Below are positions 58,241 to 64,000 of a stretch of 64,000 nucleotides of DNA, piece by piece. Below the pieces are notes generated by a model that was not told where the DNA came from, did not search any database, and saw only the letters and a list, made by a program, of their open reading frames with translations. This stretch comes from Paratractidigestivibacter sp003150175 (GTDB taxonomy: Bacteria; Actinomycetota; Coriobacteriia; Coriobacteriales; Atopobiaceae). Both the position numbers and the translations under genes were made by a program. Where the stretch lies: assembly GCF_964283195.1 (NCBI RefSeq), contig NZ_CAXYLH010000003.1; one strand, 5' to 3'. Within the stretch, counting starts at the first letter, position 1; each line of letters opens with the position of its first letter.

Positions 58241-61195
58241 TTAACGCCGAGATGCGCGCCAGAGGTTGATGAAGCGGCCCACGCCGGCGCGCTCGATCGA
58301 CTGCACGTTCTTGCTGGGCAAAGACTGGATGAACTGCCGCCCGTAGCGCTTGGTCACCAGGCGCGAGTCCGCGAGGACGAGCACGCCGGTGTCGGTCGAG
58401 GTGCGGATCAGGCGGCCCGCCGCCTGCTTGACCGAGATCACGGCCTCCGGCAGCGAATGCTTCCACCAGGCGCGCTGGTCGCGGGCCTCGCGCTCGCGGA
58501 CGAGCGGGTCGTTGGGGCTCGAGAAGGGCAGCTTGGGGATCACGACGCAGCGCAGCGTCTCGCCCGCGGCGTCGAATCCCTCCCAGAACGACTTGAGCGC
58601 GAGCAGCGAGAGGTCCTTCTCGGCGATGAAGCGGTCTCGCAGCCTGCGGGCGGACGCGCCGCGGCCCTGCTGCTCGAGGTCGAGCCCCTCCCGAGCCAGG
58701 CGCGGCGCCAGCTCGGCATGGACGCGCTCCATGTCGCGCCGGTTTGTGAAGAGCGTGAGGACGCCGCCGCCCATCGACGTGTGCACGTCGTACAGAAGCT
58801 CGACGAGCGCGTCGATGTAGCCGCGCTCGTTCGGCGCCGGCATGTCCTTGGCCACGATCACGCTCATGTTGCGATCGAAGTCGAAGCTCGAGTCGAGCCG
58901 CAGGTCAGAGTGCTCGCCCGCGCCGGGCCGGTCGAGGCCCACGCCGGCGTCGAAGTGCTCGAAGCTGTCTCCCACGGCGATGGTCGCGGAGGTGAAGACG
59001 ACGGTGTCCATCTCGGGCAGCCAGCGCTCGGCGAGGTCGGCGCCCACATCGAGCTTCTCGGCGCAGAGCTTCTCCATGTTCATGCGCTTGCGCGAGCGGC
59101 ACACCTGCGCCGAGTACACGTAGGACGGGTCGGGCTCGACACAGATCAGCTTCACGCCGGCAAGAAGCTCGGCGAGGAACCTCGTGGACTCGCCCAGGTC
59201 CGTCGCGAGTCGGGCGTCCGACTCGCGCAGGGCGGCGCCGGCCTCCTTGAGCTGCTTGATCGCCTCCGCCAGCACATCGGCCGCGCGCTCGCCGGCCGCG
59301 GCGACCTCGCCCCAGGCGTCGCCGCCGCGCACGGCGTCGTCCACCCACAGAGTCGACACGTCATAGCCGCTCTCGCCGCCGCGGGCAAGGCCAGCGAGCC
59401 CGTGCACCGCCTCAAAGAGGTCCGCGCTCGCCACCTGAGCCCGCGCCACCGTCGCCGCGGCCTTGGTCAGGAGCCCGCACACGAGCGTCGAGTTCTCGAG
59501 TCGCGACGCCTGCGCGAGCAGCGTGCGCAGGACGCCCGTCTTTGTCCCGCCCAAAAGCTCGAACGCGATGCGCGCCTCCTCGCCGGAGACCTCGACCGCC
59601 CATTGGCGGCGCGCCTCGGACTCGAAGGCGTGGGCCTCGTCCACGACCCAGTGGCGAATGGGCGGCAGGATGTTGCCGTCCGCCTCGACGTCGCGCAGGA
59701 GCAGCGAGTGGTTCGTGACCACGACGTCGCCGCACGCGGCGCGGCGACGGGCGCCGTGCAGCAGGCACAGATTCGGGTAGTAGGGGCATCGTGCACGAAG
59801 GCACTCGCTCGAGGTCGTGGTGAGCATCGAGCGCGGCACGTAGCGCCAACGGATGCCGAGCGCGTCCAGGTCGCCGTCGGGCGACTGGCAGGCATACGCG
59901 TAGCACACCGCGAGCGCGGTCAGCATATCGGAGCCCACCGCGTTGTCCGAGCGCCCGTCCCTCTTTCCCGCGGCGATGGGCAGGTCCTCGCGGGCCGCGC
60001 GGTCCATCCGGTGCAGGCAGGGGTAGTGGTCGTAGCCCTTCAGGCTGTGGAACTCGAGGCCGCCGGAAAGCGCCGCCGCGAGCGCGGGCAACTCATGGCT
60101 GACGAGCTGGTCGGTGAGCGCGTTCGTCTTTGTGGCGACGCCCACCGTCACGTTGTTGCGCTTGGCGAACAGCGCCATGGGCAGGAGGTACGCCAATGAC
60201 TTGCCGACGCCTGTGCCCGCCTCGATGGAGCGATGGGTCGACGTCGCCAGGGCACGGGCGACCTCACGCGCCATCTCCTCCTGCTCGGGGCGGCGCTCCA
60301 GGCGCTCGTACATGCGCCCCGCCACGCCGCTTTCCCCGAGCTCGCGCGTGACCTCCTCGCAGCTCGGGGCCACACAGGGACCGTCGAGCTCCTGGGCGTC
60401 CTGGCGCGCATGGCCCTCCTGCGACGCCACGAGCCGCGCTCTGACGGCGGGCAGCGAGAAGCGCACGCCCTCGTCCGCGAGCGCAAGGCCCGACAGCACG
60501 GGTCTGAACGCCCAGTCGACCTCCTCGTGCATGCCCGCGAGGAAGCCCAGAAGGCCTGCCGGCAGGTCTGTGAGCGCGCAGAGGATGATCCGCCACATGC
60601 CGCACAGGGCGTCGACGTCGTCGGTCGAGTTGTGCGTGACCGCCGCGCAGCCGAACGCCGAGGCCATGTCCGCCAGACGGTGAGACCTCAGGCGCGGAAG
60701 CGCGATGCGCGAGAGCGCGAGGGTGTCGATCCAGATGTCGGACACTCCTGCGCCGCCCGGCACCGCCTCTACGAAGGTGCGGTCGAAGGTCGCGTTGTGC
60801 GCGAGCACGGGCTGTCCGCCGACGAACTCGGCGAGCGCGGCGACCGCATCGCGCGGGCTCGGCGCGCCGGCGACGTCGATCTGCGAGATGCCCGTGAGCT
60901 TCTGGATCTCGGGCGGGATGGGTCGGCCCGGGTCCACGAAGGTCTCGAACCGCTCGACCACCTCGCGCCCGCGCAGGCGGGCGGCGCTTATCTCGATGAG
61001 CTCACAGTCCTTGAACGAGAGGCCCGTGGTCTCGGTGTCGAGCACCACGACGTCGTCCTCCAAAAGCCCGAACTGCGCGGTCTTCGCCCGCTCGGCCAGG
61101 GTCCGGTACGCGTCCGCCACCTGCTCGGGGGTTCCCGGCAGAATGAGGTCGTCGAGGCTCGGCTGCGCGGCCACGTGGTTTTTGTCCTGGGACAT
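58241..61195 (-). CDS. dinG: DinG-family helicase fused to a DEDDh exonuclease domain
   Basis: A 984-residue DNA repair protein. The N-terminal exonuclease (about 45-205) has LDTETTGL, ELIEISA, LAHNATFDRTF and HNSTDDVDAL, covering the DEDDh residues. The XPD/DinG helicase follows: EAGTGVGKSLAYLLP (Walker A), an iron-sulfur region with cysteines in YPCLHRM, CYAYACQS and CLRARCPYYPNLC, the DEAH box VDEAHAF, FTSATIA, LKSFWEGFD and QAAGRLIRT (motif VI). It probably processes damaged or structured DNA, as DinG/YpvA proteins do. AAGGAAG precedes ATG 61195. The gene is monocistronic, or forms a unit with ddl 48 bp upstream. Confidence 0.93.
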   Translation of the reverse strand: MSQDKNHVAAQPSLDDLILPGTPEQVADAYRTLAERAKTAQFGLLEDDVVVLDTETTGLSFKDCELIEISAARLRGREVVERFETFVDPGRPIPPEIQKLTGISQIDVAGAPSPRDAVAALAEFVGGQPVLAHNATFDRTFVEAVPGGAGVSDIWIDTLALSRIALPRLRSHRLADMASAFGCAAVTHNSTDDVDALCGMWRIILCALTDLPAGLLGFLAGMHEEVDWAFRPVLSGLALADEGVRFSLPAVRARLVASQEGHARQDAQELDGPCVAPSCEEVTRELGESGVAGRMYERLERRPEQEEMAREVARALATSTHRSIEAGTGVGKSLAYLLPMALFAKRNNVTVGVATKTNALTDQLVSHELPALAAALSGGLEFHSLKGYDHYPCLHRMDRAAREDLPIAAGKRDGRSDNAVGSDMLTALAVCYAYACQSPDGDLDALGIRWRYVPRSMLTTTSSECLRARCPYYPNLCLLHGARRRAACGDVVVTNHSLLLRDVEADGNILPPIRHWVVDEAHAFESEARRQWAVEVSGEEARIAFELLGGTKTGVLRTLLAQASRLENSTLVCGLLTKAAATVARAQVASADLFEAVHGLAGLARGGESGYDVSTLWVDDAVRGGDAWGEVAAAGERAADVLAEAIKQLKEAGAALRESDARLATDLGESTRFLAELLAGVKLICVEPDPSYVYSAQVCRSRKRMNMEKLCAEKLDVGADLAERWLPEMDTVVFTSATIAVGDSFEHFDAGVGLDRPGAGEHSDLRLDSSFDFDRNMSVIVAKDMPAPNERGYIDALVELLYDVHTSMGGGVLTLFTNRRDMERVHAELAPRLAREGLDLEQQGRGASARRLRDRFIAEKDLSLLALKSFWEGFDAAGETLRCVVIPKLPFSSPNDPLVREREARDQRAWWKHSLPEAVISVKQAAGRLIRTSTDTGVLVLADSRLVTKRYGRQFIQSLPSKNVQSIERAGVGRFINLWRASRR

Positions 61196-61243
61196 GGTCT
61201 TCCTTATCTTGTTCGCCGCCCGCGCCGCGAGCCGGCCGTCGCT

Positions 61244-62224
61244 TTATTCCCCGTCCGCCTGCAAAGAAGTGCTCTTCTGCACCGCGAGCTCGACGAACTT
61301 GGCGCACAGCTCCCCGAACTCGATGCCGCCGTGGCGCGCGGAGTCGGGGAGCAGGCTCGCGGGCGTCATTCCGGGGATGGTGTTGGCCTCGAGGATCACC
61401 GGCTCGCCCATCGCCGTCACGATGAAGTCGCTGCGGGAGCAGCCGGCGCAGCCGAGGGCCTTGTGGGCCTTCTCCGCCGCGCTCTGGGCCTTCGCATAGA
61501 CCGCCGGGGCCAGGCGGGCGGGGATGACGTGGTGGAGCTCGGCAGGCTCGTACTTGACCTTCGCGTCGTAGAACTCGGCGCCTGTGACCACCTCTACGAT
61601 GGGCAGGGCATGGGGGTCGTCGTTGCCGATAACAGGCACCGTGATCTCGGTGCCCTCGACGCACTCCTCCACGAGCACGCGCTCGCCCGTCGCGCCGGCG
61701 AGGTCGACGGCGCCCTGAAGCTGGGACTTCTCGGTCACACGCGTGATGCCGAAGCTGCTGCCGTTGCCGGAGGGCTTCACAAAGAGGGGCAGCCCGAGCT
61801 CGTCTACCAGCGCGTCCTTCTGTTCCTGGGTGAGCTTCGTCGCGGGCGCGAGGTCGACGCCGCGCGGAACGCGCAGGCCGGCCTTCTCGAAGAGGACCTT
61901 GGCGGCCTCTTTCTGGGTCGCCACGGCGGAGGCGTAGACTCCTGAGAACGCGTAGGGGATGTGCATGACCTCGAGCATCCCCTGGATGCAGCCGTCCTCG
62001 CCGTAGCGGCCGTGGAGAGCGGGGAACGCAACGTCATAGCCCCCGCGGGCCAGTTTTTCGGCGAACGCGGGCTCGGCGATGTCGAGCAGATCGACCTTCT
62101 GGAAGCCGTATCCCTCGAGTGCCTTCTTGCACTCGGTGCCCGAGGTGATGCTCACCTCGCGCTCGTCCGACCACCCTCCGCAGAGCACTACGACCTTGAG
62201 GCTCTTGAGTTCTTCTGTGTTCAT
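61244..62224 (-). CDS. ddl: D-alanine--D-alanine ligase
   Basis: A 326-residue ATP-grasp enzyme that makes the D-Ala-D-Ala end of peptidoglycan precursors. It shows CGGWSDEREVSITSG (N-terminal binding site), PALHGRYGEDGCIQG, YAFSGVYASAVATQKEAAK and FVKPSGNGSSFGI (glycine loop). VVTGAEFYDAKVKY carries the omega-loop Tyr expected for D-Ala rather than D-Lac ligases, and VILEANTIPGMTPASLLP ends the active site. AAGGAG lies 5 nt before ATG 62224. Length is normal. Divergent from rlmN. Confidence 0.96.
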   Translation of the reverse strand: MNTEELKSLKVVVLCGGWSDEREVSITSGTECKKALEGYGFQKVDLLDIAEPAFAEKLARGGYDVAFPALHGRYGEDGCIQGMLEVMHIPYAFSGVYASAVATQKEAAKVLFEKAGLRVPRGVDLAPATKLTQEQKDALVDELGLPLFVKPSGNGSSFGITRVTEKSQLQGAVDLAGATGERVLVEECVEGTEITVPVIGNDDPHALPIVEVVTGAEFYDAKVKYEPAELHHVIPARLAPAVYAKAQSAAEKAHKALGCAGCSRSDFIVTAMGEPVILEANTIPGMTPASLLPDSARHGGIEFGELCAKFVELAVQKSTSLQADGE

Positions 62225-62273
62225 GCTGCTCCTTAGCCGCGCGCGCCGCCCCAGCTGCTAGACTCGACTGGCA

Positions 62274-62303
62274 TTGTGGCTTATTTCCTGTTGAGAGGAT
62301 ACT
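62274..62303 (+). promoter_or_regulatory. rlmN: Candidate rlmN promoter
   Basis: TTGTGG (62274-62279) and GATACT (62298-62303) with an 18-bp spacer. Start expected near 62310, about 30 nt before the ATG, leaving room for the AGGAG ribosome site. Confidence 0.5.
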
Positions 62304-62339
62304 CCACCGCAGGACAAAACTCTAAAGACAGGAGTATAT

Positions 62340-63401
62340 ATGGCGCTTAGCAGCAACGATAAGAACAGCAACCAGGTCCGCGACCTCAAGTCCATGACCA
62401 AAGGCGAGCTCATGGCACTCATGGAGTCCCTGGGGCAGCCCGCTTTCCGCGTGAAGCAGGTTGAGGACTGGATCTGGACGAAGAACGCCAAATCCTTCGA
62501 CGATATGACCAACCTGCCCAAATCCCTGCGTGCACAGCTCTCTGAGTCCCTCGCGCTCGGCGGGGTCGAGGAGGTTGCCCGCCAGGTCTCCGACGACGGC
62601 AGCAGGAAGTACCTGCTCCGCCTCCCCGACGGCGTCACGGTCGAGTGCGTCGGCATGCCCTCTGGAAAGAAGCTCGCCGTCTGCGTGAGCACGCAGGCCG
62701 GCTGTGCCATGGGCTGCGCGTTCTGCGCCACCGGCGGCGCGGGCTTCACGCGCTCGCTCACCGCTTCCGAGATTTATGACCAGGTCATGCACGTCCGGGA
62801 CGACTTCAACACCCGTGTCACGAGCGTCGTCTTCATGGGCCAGGGCGAGCCCTTCATGAACTACGACAACACGCTCGCCGCGCTGCGAAAGCTGAACGAC
62901 CCCGAGGGCGCGGGCATCGGTGCGCGTCACCTCACCGTATCCACCTGTGGCGTCATCCCGATGATCCGAAAGTTCTCGCGCGAGCCAGAGCAGTTCACGC
63001 TCGCTGTCTCGCTTCACTCCGCCGTGCAGAAGACCCGCAACCTCCTCATGCCCGGCGTGAAGAAGTACTCCCTGCTCAACCTCTACACCGTAATGGGGGA
63101 GTACGTCGACCGCACCGGCCGGCGCCCGACCTACGAGTATGCCCTCATCGGAGGCGTCAACGACACGCGTGACGAGATGGCCGCCCTCTGCGACTTCTGC
63201 AAGGACACGCTCGCGCACGTGAACATCATCCAGTTGAACGATGTCCCCGGCTCCAAGCTCAAGCCTTCCACCGAGAAACGCGCCGAGGACTTCGTGAACG
63301 CGCTCGCCCATGTCGGTGTGGAGGCCACTATCAGGAATTCCCGTGGTTCCGATATCGACGCCGCTTGTGGCCAGCTCAAGCAGCGCATTGAATCCGAGTA
63401 A
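62340..63401 (+). CDS. rlmN: Dual-specificity 23S rRNA/tRNA adenine-C2 methyltransferase
   Basis: A 353-residue radical SAM enzyme that methylates A2503 of 23S rRNA and A37 of some tRNAs. The cluster motif is GCAMGCAFCATGG (CxxxCxxC near 121-128), with the SAM GGE-like FMGQGEPFMNYDN. The mono-methyl-carrying C-terminal cysteine is in GSDIDAACGQL (near 343). QVEDWIWTKNAKSFDDMTNLP is the accessory N-domain. AGGAG about 7 nt before ATG 62340. Followed by a strong terminator. Confidence 0.96.
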   Translation: MALSSNDKNSNQVRDLKSMTKGELMALMESLGQPAFRVKQVEDWIWTKNAKSFDDMTNLPKSLRAQLSESLALGGVEEVARQVSDDGSRKYLLRLPDGVTVECVGMPSGKKLAVCVSTQAGCAMGCAFCATGGAGFTRSLTASEIYDQVMHVRDDFNTRVTSVVFMGQGEPFMNYDNTLAALRKLNDPEGAGIGARHLTVSTCGVIPMIRKFSREPEQFTLAVSLHSAVQKTRNLLMPGVKKYSLLNLYTVMGEYVDRTGRRPTYEYALIGGVNDTRDEMAALCDFCKDTLAHVNIIQLNDVPGSKLKPSTEKRAEDFVNALAHVGVEATIRNSRGSDIDAACGQLKQRIESE

Positions 63402-63424
63402 TTTCTGCAGATTACATTAATTTC

Positions 63425-63467
63425 AAAACAAACGACCCGGAACTGATTGTCCGGGTCGTTTGTTTTT
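63425..63467. terminator. Bidirectional terminator after rlmN
   Basis: The 17-bp arms AAAACAAACGACCCGGA/TCCGGGTCGTTTGTTTT are perfect, with an 8-nt loop and flanking A and T runs. It serves rlmN and the convergent small gene at 63489. Confidence 0.92.
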
Positions 63468-63488
63468 GGCTAATTTAAAACATATGTT

Positions 63489-63731
63489 CTAGTATCCAAG
63501 TCTTTCCCATTGCGCTTTGGTAACTTGCACATTAGGAAGAACCGAAGGGTCTTCCACGACCTGTCCCGTCATTGAATCAATGACCTCAGAGACCCTTGCA
63601 TAACCTTCATTTATCGAGTGCGCGAGATTTTTGATTTCTGCTTTTGCGTCATCCGAGAGAAGACGATCGTAAAAGTAATATCCAGCACCAGCAACAATGA
63701 GTGAAGTAATTACGAACGTCTTCACTTTCAT
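63489..63731 (-). CDS. Small single-pass membrane protein, translationally coupled to parB
   Basis: An 80-residue protein with an N-terminal membrane helix (FVITSLIVAGAGYYFYDRLL, about 6-25) and a helical, charged tail ending VTKAQWERLGY. Its ATG overlaps the stop of parB by 4 bp (ATGA), so translation is coupled. The short helix plus DDAKAEIKNLAHSINEG is faintly YtxH-like. I do not recognise a family. GC content here is lower than in the rest of the window. A membrane role in chromosome segregation is a guess based only on the coupling. Confidence 0.8.
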   Translation of the reverse strand: MKVKTFVITSLIVAGAGYYFYDRLLSDDAKAEIKNLAHSINEGYARVSEVIDSMTGQVVEDPSVLPNVQVTKAQWERLGY

Positions 63732-64000
63732 TGCTCGTCGCCATCCATGCCTGACAGCAGATTTACCAAGTGCGCGAGTTGGTCCTCGTCAGAAAACTCA
63801 ATCTCAAGCTTGTTCTTGCCTCGGACGTTCTTTACCTTAACGTTCGTATCCAAAGCAAGACGCAATGTCCTCGCGGCACGCTTGAAAGACTGTGGAAGAG
63901 GCTCGCGCTTTCTTGTCTTCGGCTCATCATTGACAGAAAAGAGCGGGGCGAGATTTTCTGTCTGACGGACCGACAGTTTCTCATCAACAACTTTCTGGGC
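63728..64000 (-). CDS. parB: ParB/Spo0J chromosome-partitioning protein, C-terminal end only
   Basis: The frame enters from the right edge and ends TGA at 63728; about 90 codons are visible. VVDEKLSVRQTE is the strongly conserved end of the ParB HTH region. KRAARTLRLALDTNVKVKNV and NKLEIEFSDEDQLAHLVNLL match the C-terminal dimerisation domain. ParB binds parS near the origin and loads SMC. Presence of parB suggests that the origin region is close to the right side (inference). The start and CTPase domain are outside the window. Confidence 0.88.
   Translation of the reverse strand, partial: AQKVVDEKLSVRQTENLAPLFSVNDEPKTRKREPLPQSFKRAARTLRLALDTNVKVKNVRGKNKLEIEFSDEDQLAHLVNLLSGMDGDEQ

Overview
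The window is high-GC chromosomal DNA from an anaerobic actinobacterium. Three things point to class Coriobacteriia, most likely a Collinsella-like gut organism: the glgBPCDA order with a separate GlgD subunit, acetyl-CoA-dependent methionine synthesis, and the general gene set. This assignment is inference; no rRNA gene is present. There is no prophage, CRISPR array or plasmid replicon.

Layout. 1-757 is the right end of an IS256-family insertion sequence, abutting three 30-bp tandem repeats. 887-12742 (minus strand) is a complete glycogen operon glgB-glgP-glgC-glgD-glgA plus a GH13-GH77 fusion enzyme. 12991-23302 holds metY, a MutY-like glycosylase without Fe-S cysteines, a HAD phosphatase, tRNA-Asp, a membrane protein, the recombination/replication set dnaX-ybaB-recR, a zinc-ribbon membrane protein and a Gfo/Idh/MocA oxidoreductase. 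23405-29425 looks accessory: a truncated DUF362 ferredoxin, a duplicated-domain membrane protein, a zinc-ribbon/SPFH pair, a membrane Ser/Thr kinase and an HTH regulator. 29435-33109 is a methionine locus with metA divergent from metNIQ. 33252-38655 has an AAA ATPase, a DEAD-box helicase, an RlmI-like methyltransferase, lemA, tRNA-Ser and tadA. 38809-46079 is an envelope cluster: GH3, PRC-barrel, YtxH-like, CphA-N-like and CNNM/CBS. 46643-49834 holds an EF-G paralogue and a foreign-looking nuclease, bracketed by two copies of a 220-bp repeat element. 50225-53081 holds a radical SAM/SPASM protein and an RNA methyltransferase. 53279-58150 (minus strand) is purE-sortase B-purF-purM-purN. 58241 to the end holds an exonuclease-DinG helicase, ddl, rlmN, a small membrane protein and the 3' end of parB.

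How the genes work together. The glg operon can make and break down glycogen. The methionine genes form a coherent acetyl-homoserine route: MetA carries Glu111 and MetY uses O-acetylhomoserine, with MetNIQ for uptake. The most striking find is the metA leader (30441-30576). It encodes a 17-residue peptide whose C-terminal half reads Met-Thr-Met-Arg-Met-Arg. The peptide ORF runs into the 5' arm of an intrinsic terminator, so this is a candidate ribosome-mediated methionine attenuator.

Non-coding repeats are the second theme. There is a 220-bp element of two direct and two inverted 25-nt units on an exact 40-nt period (two copies). A second family is based on GGTGACAGTCATTGC and sits at the 3' ends of tadA and purN. 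There are also perfect long inverted repeats near 24.0 and 25.3 kb, direct repeats in the ATPase promoter, and a family of long hairpin terminators sharing loop sequence.
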